A stretch of 64,000 bases of DNA from JACKIP01 sp963710165 (GCA_963710165.1 CAVPYZ010000002.1:62001-126000), one strand, 5' to 3'. Positions 42,981-52,778 are shown, numbered from the stretch's first letter. Numbers and translations are program-made. The notes: a model not told the origin generated them from the sequence alone.

Positions 42981-45341
42981 TCAAGCGTTTTTGCCAGGCG
43001 AACCAACTTTATGAATTCGGCGCGATAGCCATAGGGGTCGCCTCTCTTTGCCTTTCGCCGCGAATTCTAAAACATCGTCATAATCGAAGTTTCCGATGTA
43101 TTTATCGTCTTTAAGCAGTTGTCCAAAACCAGCTACGGCAAGTGAAAAGGTAACATCATCTTTTAAAAGTTTACAAAGCTCATCCGGACCACAATTTTCA
43201 GGCATGCTATATTGATCTTGCTTGGAGATAGGCGTTGTAACCAGAGTAGATGTATCTTCATTTGGCAGTTTATAACGCATCTTCAAGAAAGCATATTCAC
43301 TCCCAAAGTCACTTTGCATGTCCGTTTCTTCGACTTTGGCATAGCGGCTTTGACCATATAGTTCATTACTGCTTCCCTTTGGAACAATTTCATAAATGGC
43401 TGTGACTGTATGTCCTGCGCCGATATCACCGGCATCAACTTTATCATTATTGAAATCTTCACGGGCAAGGGCGCGTGTTTCATAACCGATCAGACGATAT
43501 TCGGAAACAATTTCAGGATTAAATTCAACTTGTATTTTTACATCTTTTGCAATGGGGAAGAGGGAAGATGTCGCCTCATCAACCAGAACTTTTTGCGCCT
43601 CGGACAGGCTATCGATATGCGCGGCAATACCGTTCCCGTTTTGGGCAAGCGTTTGCATTAAATGATCATTCAGATTCCCTTGTCCAAAACCAAGAACAGA
43701 GAGGAATATACCGCTTTTACGTTTCTCTTCGATCAGCTCTTTAAGCTCTTCATTCGAACTGGCGCCGACATTGAAATCACCGTCTGTTGCCAGAATAATG
43801 CGGTTGACGCCATCTTCAATGAAATTCTCTTCGGCAAGGGCGTACGCGCCTTCAATACCTGCGGCGCCAGCTGTACTTCCCCCCGCACGAAGGGATTCAA
43901 GCGCATTCATGATTTTACTTTTGTCTTTGACTTTGGTTGGTTCAAGCGCTGTTCCTGCACGACCTGCGTATGTTACGATACTAATCGTATCATCAGGTTT
44001 CAGCGTATTCAGCAGCAGTTTAAATGAATTTTTCAAAAGCGGCAGTTTATCTGGCTGGTTCATTGAGCCTGATACATCCAACAAAAACACAAGGTTCGAA
44101 CTCGGTTGCTCATCTGCATCAATGTCATAGCCTTTAATACCAATATGGATCAGCTTATTCCCCTCTTTCCAAGGAGCGTCAAGAACAGCGACATTTGCAT
44201 TGAAAGGGGTTTCTGCATTCTCAGGCCCCTGATAATCATACGGGAAATAATTGACCATTTCTTCGATACGTACGGCATCGGGGTTCGGCATCACGCCGTT
44301 ATTCAGCTGACGACGAACGAAAGAATAAGACGCTGTATCGACATCAATTGAAAATGTAGAGACGGGTTCTGCGGAAACTTGCTTAACGGAGCTGATCTTA
44401 TGATCTTCAAATTTGTCATTATCAATCATTTCCGGCGGCATAGATTCCGGCATTGGGACAGGCAACGGCTGGGGGTAGGGCGCGATCATATCGGATGCAA
44501 TGTTTCCCGATAATGCTTGACTACTTTCTAGCTCTTGTTGTGCTATAGCTGCTCTAAAATGATCAAATTGAGTATTGCTTTCATCTCCCTTTTTGACAAG
44601 TTTTTGTAGAGCTTGTTTTTCCTTCGTACCAAGAGGTCTAGTTCTAGCGGGCTCTTCTTGAAGCAACCGTCTTCTTTCAAGAGGATCGCTTTGAATTTCT
44701 GTTTCAGCAACAGCGTCTCTCATAGAAGATGAGACTTCATTCCCTGAAAGTGGTTGAGCCATAACTTCGTTTTCCTGCATGGCGCGTTTTGAAGCGATTT
44801 GTTGTCTTTGCTGCGCGGCACGTTCTTCTTGTAATAAGCGCCATCTTACTAAAGTTTTTTCTTGAGAACTATCAGTCTCAGAAACAACAATATCATCACT
44901 TGCAGTAGAACCTGTAGGTGTTGGAATATAGCTTTTACCTATAGGCTTATTTGTTTCATTGCTACTAATGGCATCTTGATATTGGTCAAATAAATTCTCT
45001 GTTTTCGCTACTTCAGCCACTTGTCCGGTTACAAATTCATGTGTACGTGTTTGATAAAGTGCTGTGCCTCCGGCCAATACAACAACCATTGCTGTTGCCA
45101 TGCCGCCGTAAATAAATTTTCTGTTTTTCATTTTAGTTCTCCTGTCTTGTGAGTTGGTCTTACTCATAAGACGAAGAGATCCTAAAAATCCTTGGAAAAA
45201 ATTGGGGGATTTTTTTTGATTTTTTTCTGCTTGGTAGTCTTTGAATTCAGCCGACGCCATATTCAGAGCGGTTTTACGCGCATTTTCTGACGGTTCAGGG
45301 ATGTTATTATGATCTAAAAAATTGTTGAGCTTATCGTTCAT
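42981..45341 (-). CDS. Membrane-anchored VWA-domain protein, YfbK-like, with sigma-linked N-terminus
   Basis: 786 aa from ATG 45341, which has GGAG nine bases upstream and overlaps the sigma-factor stop (ATGA). Layout: a cytoplasmic N-terminus of about 75 residues; one membrane helix (YGGMATAMVVVLAGG); a long low-complexity Gln/Glu/Arg-rich linker containing two related LLQEE repeats; the YfbK motif TFSIDVDTASYSFVRRQLNNG...NYFPYDY; then a von Willebrand A domain with MIDAS FLLDVSGSM and a C-terminal DUF3520-type region. Outside the membrane, VWA domains bind protein ligands through a metal. Coupling to an ECF sigma suggests that the N-terminus acts as, or recruits, an anti-sigma factor. No zinc anti-sigma motif is present. 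Confidence 0.88.
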   Translation of the reverse strand: MNDKLNNFLDHNNIPEPSENARKTALNMASAEFKDYQAEKNQKKSPNFFQGFLGSLRLMSKTNSQDRRTKMKNRKFIYGGMATAMVVVLAGGTALYQTRTHEFVTGQVAEVAKTENLFDQYQDAISSNETNKPIGKSYIPTPTGSTASDDIVVSETDSSQEKTLVRWRLLQEERAAQQRQQIASKRAMQENEVMAQPLSGNEVSSSMRDAVAETEIQSDPLERRRLLQEEPARTRPLGTKEKQALQKLVKKGDESNTQFDHFRAAIAQQELESSQALSGNIASDMIAPYPQPLPVPMPESMPPEMIDNDKFEDHKISSVKQVSAEPVSTFSIDVDTASYSFVRRQLNNGVMPNPDAVRIEEMVNYFPYDYQGPENAETPFNANVAVLDAPWKEGNKLIHIGIKGYDIDADEQPSSNLVFLLDVSGSMNQPDKLPLLKNSFKLLLNTLKPDDTISIVTYAGRAGTALEPTKVKDKSKIMNALESLRAGGSTAGAAGIEGAYALAEENFIEDGVNRIILATDGDFNVGASSNEELKELIEEKRKSGIFLSVLGFGQGNLNDHLMQTLAQNGNGIAAHIDSLSEAQKVLVDEATSSLFPIAKDVKIQVEFNPEIVSEYRLIGYETRALAREDFNNDKVDAGDIGAGHTVTAIYEIVPKGSSNELYGQSRYAKVEETDMQSDFGSEYAFLKMRYKLPNEDTSTLVTTPISKQDQYSMPENCGPDELCKLLKDDVTFSLAVAGFGQLLKDDKYIGNFDYDDVLEFAAKGKERRPLWLSRRIHKVGSPGKNA

Positions 45342-45871
45342 GATTGTTCGCTCCATTCTTTTAATTTTTTGCGCGCCTCATGTACGCGCCATGATATTGT
45401 GCCTTCGCTACACTTTAAATCTTCGGCAACGCGCGCATGTGGTAAACCTTCGATGGTGACCAAGATAAGGGCTTCACGTTCCTTCTTTGGTAGCTTTTCA
45501 ATCCTATCCATCACTTGTTGCGCGTAGTGTACGTCTTCGTTCGAGGAGGCGTAATCTGGTCGTGTATCTACATGACCTGAGTCCGAGTTGTGCCTTGCTT
45601 GCGACTTTATCCAGTCTTTGGCGGTGTTAATGACGAGTGTATAAAGCCATGACGTAAAAGCAGATTGAAATTTGAATGTATCGAGGGCGCGTACAAGCTT
45701 TATACAGGCATTCTGAGTAATGTCCTCAGCCGCCTCTTTATTTTGTATATATTTATAAGCCATTTTATACATTGTCATATAATATTCATTCATCAATGCG
45801 TCAAAGGCGTATGTCTCGCCCTTCTTCGCACGCTTAATCAGCTCTTTCTCTCGCTCCGGATTTGTGGGCAC
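45338..45871 (-). CDS. ECF-type RNA polymerase sigma factor
   Basis: Sigma-70 family factor of 177 aa with only regions 2 and 4. Region 2 is seen as EYYMTMYKMAYKYIQNKEAAEDITQ and FTSWLYTLVINTAKDW; region 4 as LPKKEREALILVTIEGLPHARVAEDL with the HTH CSEGTISWRVHEARKKL. Its stop overlaps the start of the VWA gene, so the two are translationally coupled and probably form a sensor/sigma pair. It lies 36 bases downstream of mutS. Target promoters are unknown. Confidence 0.92.
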   Translation of the reverse strand: MPTNPEREKELIKRAKKGETYAFDALMNEYYMTMYKMAYKYIQNKEAAEDITQNACIKLVRALDTFKFQSAFTSWLYTLVINTAKDWIKSQARHNSDSGHVDTRPDYASSNEDVHYAQQVMDRIEKLPKKEREALILVTIEGLPHARVAEDLKCSEGTISWRVHEARKKLKEWSEQS

Positions 45872-45907
45872 GTTTTAATAGCCTTTATTTATATGACGAT
45901 CCAAGTT

Positions 45908-48588
45908 CTAAGATCCTTGGGAAATTTCTTTTAATTTATATAGCATATCTAGCGCTTCTTTTGGAGAAAGCGTATCAGGATTGAGAGATTCGATCTCTTT
46001 ATCCACGCCAGACTGGCTTTTTTCATCAGGGGTATGTGAAGAAAAAAGCGGAAGGTTTTCAACAATCGCTTTCTGGTCACTGGTTTCCAAGGTTTTTAAA
46101 ATTTGACCCGCACGTTTAATAACCTCTTTCGGCAAACCTGCCAGTTTTGCAACGTGAATACCGTATGATCTGTCGGCTGCGCCGTCTTGTACGCTATGCA
46201 TAAAGATAATATCGTCTTTCCATTCCTTTACTTTCATGGAATGGCAAGATAGACGCGGCAGTGTTGTACTTAATTGTGTCAATTCATGATAGTGTGTTGC
46301 GAATAAGGCGCGGCATTTGCTTTGATTATGCAAGTGCTCCACACATGCCCACGCGATGGAAAGACCATCAAATGTTGCGGTGCCACGTCCGATTTCATCC
46401 AAAATCACAAGGCTGCGTTCTGTCGCACGATTTCAGAATTGCTGCAGTTTCAACCATTTCCACCATAAAGGTCGAGCGCCCGCGGGCAAGATCATCAGAC
46501 GCGCCGACACGACTGAATACTTTATCAACGATCCCTATATGTGCCGAGCTAGCAGGCACGTACGCCCCCATCTGCGCCATAATTGTGATGAGAGCGTTCT
46601 GGCGTAAAAACGTTGATTTACCTGCCATATTCGGGCCGGTTAAAAGCCATAGATTTTGATCCGCACATAAATTACAGTTATTTGGAATGAACGTTTCATT
46701 CGTTGCCTGTAACGCATTTTCAACGACCGGATGACGTGCATCCTCCAATAAAAACGCATTACTGTCATCGATTTGCGGGCAGGAATAATTTTCCTGATCC
46801 GCCAGTTCGGCAAGTGCAGCATAAATATCAATTTCGGCGATGGTTTTCGCGTGAATACGGATATATTCGGCGACATGATTTAATTCATTTATTAGATTCT
46901 CAAAAATACTTAGTTCGATTGCCAGAGCTTTGTCTTCTGCATGTGATAAATCACGCTCCAGATCGGCAAGGGCTGTCGTTGTAAAGCGTACGGCATTTGC
47001 CATCGTTTGTCTATGAATGAATGGATTATTATCATTGCCGGCCTGATAATTTAATAAGGCATCACCATTCTTAGACGGAACTTCAATAAAATACCCCAAT
47101 ACATTGTTAAAACTTATTTTCAAGCGATCTAAACCTGTAATATTTTTATACTCGGCTTGTAATGATGCAATGCTTTTTCGATTATTTGATTTTAGATTTT
47201 TCAAATGATCGAGAGAGGCATCGTACCCTTCTTTAGCAAAATTACCATCACGTAAGAGGGCAGGAGGATCATCTTTCAAACATTTATTCAATTTATCCAA
47301 AAAAGCAGATGTGCCATTTTTGAAAACAAGGTGCTGTTGAATCTCTTTGAGTGCGTTCAGATTTTTGTCGAATAGCAATGTTTTAAGCTGATCTGCATAT
47401 ATCAGCCCCTGCCGCACCATTAGAAGGTCTCTGGGTCCACCACGCTTAGCTGTTAATCGAGAGATGGCGCGCTCCATATCAGGAACAGATTTCAGTAATT
47501 TACGCGTATCTTCACGCAGATACGTATCTGCAATAAATTCAGCCGTACGTTTCTGCCGTAATTGAATGGCTTCGACACCACATAACGGATTGGACAACCA
47601 TATCTGGAACAGGCGTGACCCTGCACCCGTGACGGTTTTATCTATGATCGAAAGCAGGGCGCCTTTACGCTCGCCAGAGAGTGTACGTGTCAGCTCAAGA
47701 TTGCGGTGTGTGGCGGCGTCAATCTCCATGAAGCTATCATCTGCTATCTTTTCCGGTTTTGAAATATAGGGAATTCTGCTCAATCTGGGTTTGGCAAATG
47801 TAATCGATCAAAGCGCCCGCGGCGGAAATTTCAGTACGATTTTCTATCCCTTGTGTCTCTAATGCATCTATTTTGAAGAAATCCTTAAGGCGTGTTTCAT
47901 TTGCACTGCTGTCAAACATATATGCGGGTTTAACGGTAAAACGCTCTCCATATACATCCCATGCATGATCAAGGTTATTATCATTGAGAAGATGTTCACC
48001 GATAAGTATCTCGCTTGGATTAATACGCTCCAATATTGATGTCAGTTCCGATGTGTCCGCTGTTTGAATCTGAAATGCGCCAGTAGAAATATCAAGCCAC
48101 GCAATTCCAACCTGATTATTCATATAGGTGATAGAGGCAATGTAATTATTTTCGTTCGAATTGAGCAGATTATCTTCGGTCAGGGTGCCGCTGGTCACGA
48201 CACGTACAACATCACGTTTGACCAGCGCTTTATGACCGCCGCGCTTCTTTGCTTCTTCAGGTGTTTCAACCTGTTCACAAATTGCAACCTTGAATCCTGC
48301 CTTGATTAGCTTTGCCAGATAATTTTCATGTGCATGCCACGGCACACCACACATGGGTATGTCATCACCCTGATTTTTACCACGTTTTGTTAAAGTGATA
48401 TCCAGAGTAGCGGCGGCCTTAATGGCGTCATCATAAAACAGTTCATAAAAATCACCCATACGATAGAAAAGCAGCGAGTCCGGGTATCTTGATTTTGTCG
48501 CATGAAATTGCGCCATCATGGGCGTATGTCCCTCGGCAAGATAGTCTTCGACGCTCTTATCTATGGAATTGATTTTTTCAGCACTCAT
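45908..48588 (-). CDS. mutS: DNA mismatch repair protein MutS, two frameshifts as written
   Basis: Mismatch-recognition ATPase. Three frames each carry part of it. 48588 to about 47784 has the mismatch-binding domain (MMAQFHATKSRYPDSLLFYRMGDFYELF). 47783 to about 46431 has the core, levers and Walker A (LLTGPNMAGKSTFLRQ). 46430 to 45908 has Walker B (VILDEIGRGTATFDG) and FATHYHELT. Dropping one base at about 47784 (QTQ|LSRIPY) and one in the T run at 46431-46433 (AAIL|NRATERSLVIL) gives 892 aa, the family length. All catalytic motifs are intact after correction. If the shifts are real, the cell lacks MutS. Confidence 0.9.
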
Positions 48589-48635
48589 ATCTTATCAATA
48601 GCGCGAGATAGAAGCCTACAGCAAGGTGAAAACGA

Positions 48636-49352
48636 CTATTCCAGATAGAAATCAACAGTTGAAACAACACGGACGCGTTTGTTTTGTTGCGCAGATGACG
48701 GAATGGGAAGTCCCTCATCACGCGGCAGAATTTGGAAAACGCCTTGATAGGCATATTTTATGTCGCCCACATTTTGACCAGAGGCTTTTGCAAACTCGGC
48801 TGCGCCGTCTTTTGCGTTTTTGATCGCCTCAGCCAACATTGCAGGTTTTATAGTATTCAAACCGCGAAAGATGTAGCGGGGCGGTTGTGTATTAATTAAC
48901 GTTACCCCGTCACGAAGTAGACTATCAATCTCATTGACGACATTACCAATTTTCTGGATGTCTTCACTGCGTACCATGACGGTTTGTGTCAAGATATAAC
49001 GGCCTTGTTCAACGCCCTGCGGTCTGTAAGCTTGCGCGAGTAAATTTTGAGATTGGAGAGGGAGGTATTCTATATCGCTTTGGTCAAAGCCTGCTTTTAA
49101 GAAAAAGTTCGTAATTTTTTTCTTATTTTGATCTATACCGATTTGCACAATTTGAAGGTCATTGCCTGTACGCGTGTGCGTTAGTGACCATACAGCCTGA
49201 TCCGCAATAACTTCACGCTCTGCAAGGCCTTTGACCTTAACAACGCGGTCACCCGTGCGGAATGATTTCAAACCGTTTTGAACGGAATAACCGCTTATAA
49301 GGATTGCAACAGCAATCAGGGCCAATCCAATCAGTTTGAAAATATCGGTCAT
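48636..49352 (-). CDS. SIMPL (DUF541) domain protein
   Basis: Exported or membrane-tethered protein of 238 aa. The N-terminal hydrophobic segment (LIGLALIAVAILISGYSV) serves as anchor or uncleaved signal. The body matches the SIMPL family: VKVKGLAEREVIADQAVWSL, KAGFDQSDIEY, QTVMVRSEDIQKI, AIKNAKDGAAEFAKASGQNVG. Family members include the E. coli oxidative-stress protein YggE, but the mechanism is unknown. Five bases downstream of dut. Confidence 0.82.
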   Translation of the reverse strand: MTDIFKLIGLALIAVAILISGYSVQNGLKSFRTGDRVVKVKGLAEREVIADQAVWSLTHTRTGNDLQIVQIGIDQNKKKITNFFLKAGFDQSDIEYLPLQSQNLLAQAYRPQGVEQGRYILTQTVMVRSEDIQKIGNVVNEIDSLLRDGVTLINTQPPRYIFRGLNTIKPAMLAEAIKNAKDGAAEFAKASGQNVGDIKYAYQGVFQILPRDEGLPIPSSAQQNKRVRVVSTVDFYLE

Positions 49353-49357
49353 AGATT

Positions 49358-49825
49358 TTAACCGTTTGTTCCGGTTGAGCCAAAGCCGCCGGCGCCACGT
49401 TCTGTTTCATCCAGACTTTCAACCAAATTCCACTCGACTTGCTCATATTTCGCAATAACCATTTGGGCAATACGCATGCCGCGTTCGATTGTAAAATCGT
49501 CTTGGCCCATATTAATAAGCGCCACTTTGATTTCTCCGCGGTAATCGGCATCGACTGTACCAGGGGCGTTTAGAACAGTTACGCCGTTTTTAATAGCAAG
49601 ACCGGAACGTGGTCGTATCTGCGCCTCATACCCGTCGGGCAGTGCCATTGATAAACCCGTCGGGATCAGCATTCTCTCACCCGGGCCGATTTCAATGGCT
49701 TCTTCAATTGCTGCGCATAAATCCATGCCCGCGGACTGATTCGTCGCATATGTCGGCAGATTAAGGCCAATTGCATGTGGCAAAGGCTGTATTGCGACAG
49801 TTGTTTGTCGTGGGTTGTCATTCAT
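49358..49825 (-). CDS. dut: dUTP diphosphatase
   Basis: Homotrimeric dUTPase hydrolysing dUTP to dUMP, keeping uracil out of DNA and feeding dTMP synthesis. All five motifs are visible: AGMDLCAA, PRSGLAIKNG, NAPGTVDADYRGEI, ERGMRIAQMVI and the C-terminal RGAGGFGSTG. The start is set at ATG 49825 (MNDNPRQTT) because it gives the usual short lead-in; ATG 49846 is also possible. It follows coaBC, the usual order. Confidence 0.96.
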   Translation of the reverse strand: MNDNPRQTTVAIQPLPHAIGLNLPTYATNQSAGMDLCAAIEEAIEIGPGERMLIPTGLSMALPDGYEAQIRPRSGLAIKNGVTVLNAPGTVDADYRGEIKVALINMGQDDFTIERGMRIAQMVIAKYEQVEWNLVESLDETERGAGGFGSTGTNG

Positions 49826-49877
49826 AAATCGTTCTTTCTTAAACATAGTAGTTCTCTAATTGTTCTCGCTATAAGTT

Positions 49878-51071
49878 TTAAGCCTTTTTGAAAAAATTAG
49901 CAATTTTTAATACCAAATTTTCTGCCAAGGCCTGCTTGGATAATTGCCCGATATCATCCACTTTATCTTTTGTTATCAAATGAATATGCGTCGAATCCTG
50001 ATTAAAAACCTGACCGCTTGATACGTCATTGGCCAAAATCCAGTCGCATCCTTTTCGTTTTAATTTCTCTTTTGCGTTTTCAATCAAATGCTCGGTTTCT
50101 GCGGCAAAGCCAATGACTATTTCGGGGCGCGTTTTTGAATGTGAGATCATCTTTAAAATATCTCTATTTTCTTCCATCGAAATATTAAGGTCGCTATTAC
50201 CGGTTTGTTTCTTGATTTTCTGTGTACTTGTTTGTTTTGGTTTCCAATCACTGGGGGCGGCGGCGCAGATAGCAATGTTCTGGTTCTGGTGAAGCGATTC
50301 GACTGCTTTATACATATCTTCTGCTGTTTCGACGTGATGTACGCTTATACCTTCCGGATCCTTCAATGAGACCGGCCCTGTGACAAGGGTCACGTTTGCG
50401 CCAGCATCGCGCAGGGCGTATGCGATGGCGTGTCCCTGTTTACCGCTAGAGCGATTTCCTATGAAGCGTACAGGGTCAATTGGCTCAAATGTCGGACCGG
50501 ATGTCACAAGCGCGTTCAAACCTTTCAAAGGTAATTTCAGATTTAGCTGTTGTTTGAGCGCTTTGAAAATTGTTTCCGGTTCTTGCATACGACCAACACC
50601 TTCTTCATTGCAAGCCATTGCACCATTTTCAGGTTCTAGAACTGTCATACCGCGTTTTCTCAAAGCGGCGATATTATCTTTAGTCGCATGATTTTCCCAC
50701 ATTAGATGGTTCATTGCCGGTGCAATCATAATGGGCGCATCAGCGGCGAGTAGAGTCGTGCTTGCCAGATCATCGGCCAGTCCATGCGCCATCTTTGCAA
50801 TCATATTGGCGCTGGCGGGAGCAATTATAATCATATCTGCTTCACGCGACAGGCGAATATGACCCATTTCACGCTCATCCTTTAAAGACCATAGATCGGT
50901 ATAAACATGATTTTCAGATAGGGCGGCAACGCTAAGCGGTGTGACAAAATGCTCGCCGCCCTTGGTCAAAATACACCGTACATTCATATTGGCCTTACGC
51001 ATTAGCCTTATAAGCTCAAGACTTTTATACGCCGCAATACCGCCGGATATAATAAGAAGTATATTTTTCAT
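49878..51071 (-). CDS. coaBC: Phosphopantothenoylcysteine decarboxylase/synthetase
   Basis: Bifunctional coenzyme A enzyme that condenses phosphopantothenate with cysteine and then decarboxylates it. The N-terminal flavodoxin-like CoaC half shows ISGGIAAYKSLELIRLMR, the active-site His region, PAMNHLMWEN and the Cys of MACNEEGVGRM. The C-terminal CoaB half starts at LNALVTSGPTFEPIDPVRFIGNRSSGKQG and includes CAAAPSDWKPK. The start at 51071 (MKNILLIISGG) is preferred to 51101, which would lie over the terminator at 51087-51115. Length 397 aa. Confidence 0.96.
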   Translation of the reverse strand: MKNILLIISGGIAAYKSLELIRLMRKANMNVRCILTKGGEHFVTPLSVAALSENHVYTDLWSLKDEREMGHIRLSREADMIIIAPASANMIAKMAHGLADDLASTTLLAADAPIMIAPAMNHLMWENHATKDNIAALRKRGMTVLEPENGAMACNEEGVGRMQEPETIFKALKQQLNLKLPLKGLNALVTSGPTFEPIDPVRFIGNRSSGKQGHAIAYALRDAGANVTLVTGPVSLKDPEGISVHHVETAEDMYKAVESLHQNQNIAICAAAPSDWKPKQTSTQKIKKQTGNSDLNISMEENRDILKMISHSKTRPEIVIGFAAETEHLIENAKEKLKRKGCDWILANDVSSGQVFNQDSTHIHLITKDKVDDIGQLSKQALAENLVLKIANFFKKA

Positions 51072-51086
51072 TGTCATTACTCTAAC

Positions 51087-51115
51087 AAAAAAGCCCCGCA
51101 AAGGCGGAGCTTTTT
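51087..51115 (-). terminator. Rho-independent terminator of the Ala/Glu-rich gene
   Basis: On the minus strand AAGCTCCGC pairs with GCGGGGCTT (one U-G) around CTTT and continues into TTTT. It lies between the Ala/Glu-rich gene and coaBC. Confidence 0.88.
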
Positions 51116-51149
51116 ATAAATCATTTTATAACAGATCATGCACTAGATT

Positions 51150-51827
51150 TTATTCACCAGCAGCAGGTTCTGTTTTCGTTGCATTATCAATGGCCTGTTC
51201 TGTATCAGACATCATTTCTTTTGTCGCGGCATCCGCTTCGTTTGCCATGATTTCAGCTTCTTGTTCAATTGATTCGAGAACATTATTACTCTGCTCTTCT
51301 ATACTTTGATCAACTTCGAAAAGCTCTTCTGTCTCTTCTGCGGCGTCATTCGCTGTATCACCAATGGCTTCTGCAGTTCCTTCAGCAGCTTCTTTTGTGC
51401 TGATAATTGCGTCGTCAATCGCTTCGGCGCTGTCATTAACAGCATCTTTTGTCATTGTCGCCGCTGCGTCTGCCGCATTTGTTGTTGCATCAATAGCGTT
51501 TTCAGTTGCATTAGCAGTCGCATCATACGCGTCGCTTGCCATTTCTTTTGTTGTGGCAACAAATCCTTCTGTTGCTTCTTCGGTCGCTTCCGCGCCGTTT
51601 TCCATAGCTTCAGCTGTATTTTCGGCTGCGTTTTCTGTGCCATCTTCGATATTTTCAGCTGTTGCTTCAAGATCGTTTTCAACATCTGTGTCGCCAGCTG
51701 CCGGCTCAATCAGAACCATATCAGCTCCGCTGTTTGCAGAAACGTTTTTATAGACAGCGTCAAAGGCGTAAATACCGCCAAATAAAATGACTGCCGCGAA
51801 TAGAGCAGATTTAATCATTGTGTTCAT
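51150..51827 (-). CDS. Ala/Glu/Thr-rich repetitive membrane-anchored protein
   Basis: 225 aa from ATG 51827, preceded by AAGGGGA; the in-frame codons upstream are not supported. A single hydrophobic segment near the N-terminus (SALFAAVILFGGIYAFDAVY) anchors or exports it. The rest is a low-complexity chain of Ala, Glu, Asp, Asn and Thr with irregular 7-11 residue repeats (ENAAENTAEAMENGAEATEEA), resembling apolipoprotein or LEA-like amphipathic helices, very acidic and without cysteines. Function unknown. It has its own terminator and sits between ubiE and coaBC. Confidence 0.65.
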   Translation of the reverse strand: MNTMIKSALFAAVILFGGIYAFDAVYKNVSANSGADMVLIEPAAGDTDVENDLEATAENIEDGTENAAENTAEAMENGAEATEEATEGFVATTKEMASDAYDATANATENAIDATTNAADAAATMTKDAVNDSAEAIDDAIISTKEAAEGTAEAIGDTANDAAEETEELFEVDQSIEEQSNNVLESIEQEAEIMANEADAATKEMMSDTEQAIDNATKTEPAAGE

Positions 51828-51936
51828 AAGTTTTCCCCTTAAATTCAAAAATAAAATTCTAAGTGACAATACATACACTTAGACTGCTTGAAAAGCAATA
51901 TATATTTTTGCATAATACCGACTATGATTCTGTGTA

Positions 51937-52701
51937 TCAGGGTTTAACCGCCCAATGTATGGCTGCGATACCGAATGACAAGTTTCGAATACGACAATGT
52001 TTGAAGCCCGCTTGTTCAATGCGGCGTTTAAGTTGTTCCTGTGTCGGAAATTTGCGGATACTCTCTACCAGATATTGATAGCTAGCTCTATCTTTGGCAA
52101 CTTTTTCACCCAAAAGAGGAATAACGTTTTTGGAATAGGTTTCGTAAACCTTGTCTAAAACAGGTACTTGAACCTTACTAAATTCCAGACAGAAAAAACG
52201 CCCGCCTGGTTTCAGAATTCTGAAGGCCTCAGCCAAAGCCGTATCAATATGTGTCACATTACGTAGCCCGAATGCAATCGTATAAACATCTTGGGAATTA
52301 TCCTCGATTGGTAGATATTCTGCATTACCGCAAATCCATTCAAAATCGATCCCTTTCCCCTTATCAATTGCACGGTCGCGCCCGACAGATAACATATTAG
52401 GGTTCAGATCTAGTAAAGTAACGTTCGACGTTTTCTCAGAATTATAAGCTGAGAGCTTATTTTTAATACGAAAAGCGATATCACCCGTACCCCCCGCAAC
52501 ATCCAGATAATTTAAACCCGGTTTAGGTCGTATCATACGAACGAATGCATCTTTCCATGGTCTGTGGATGCCCATGGACATAAAATCATTCATTAGGTCG
52601 TAATTATCGGCGACAGAATCAAAAACACCGCGTACCAACCCTGTTTTTTCTTCAGGGCTTACAGATTTTTCACCAAACTGCGTGCTTTCACGATTTTGCA
52701 T
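51937..52701 (-). CDS. ubiE: Ubiquinone/menaquinone methyltransferase UbiE
   Basis: C-methyltransferase of ubiquinone biosynthesis. Family motifs: VRGVFDSVADNYDLMNDFMSMGIHRPWK, SAM motif YLDVAGGTGDIAFRI, YTIAFGLRNVTHID, LKPGGRFFCLEFSK and the C-terminal GIAAIHWAVKP. Length 254 aa. Divergent from murJ. The kinase-like ubiB that often lies between ubiE and coaBC is not present. Confidence 0.96.
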   Translation of the reverse strand: MQNRESTQFGEKSVSPEEKTGLVRGVFDSVADNYDLMNDFMSMGIHRPWKDAFVRMIRPKPGLNYLDVAGGTGDIAFRIKNKLSAYNSEKTSNVTLLDLNPNMLSVGRDRAIDKGKGIDFEWICGNAEYLPIEDNSQDVYTIAFGLRNVTHIDTALAEAFRILKPGGRFFCLEFSKVQVPVLDKVYETYSKNVIPLLGEKVAKDRASYQYLVESIRKFPTQEQLKRRIEQAGFKHCRIRNLSFGIAAIHWAVKP

Positions 52702-52778
52702 AGATCTAATCTAAATACTTATCTCTGAAAGTCACGAAAAAGTTTGCTCGCCTTTCACTGAAATCGGGTTTATTTATA

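Noticed and set aside
51306..51785. Long Cys/Phe-rich and Ala/Ser-rich ORFs opposite the Ala/Glu-rich gene
   Set aside because: They are mirror images of a repetitive GCN/GAN-biased coding strand. Neither has a ribosome site or plausible protein composition.
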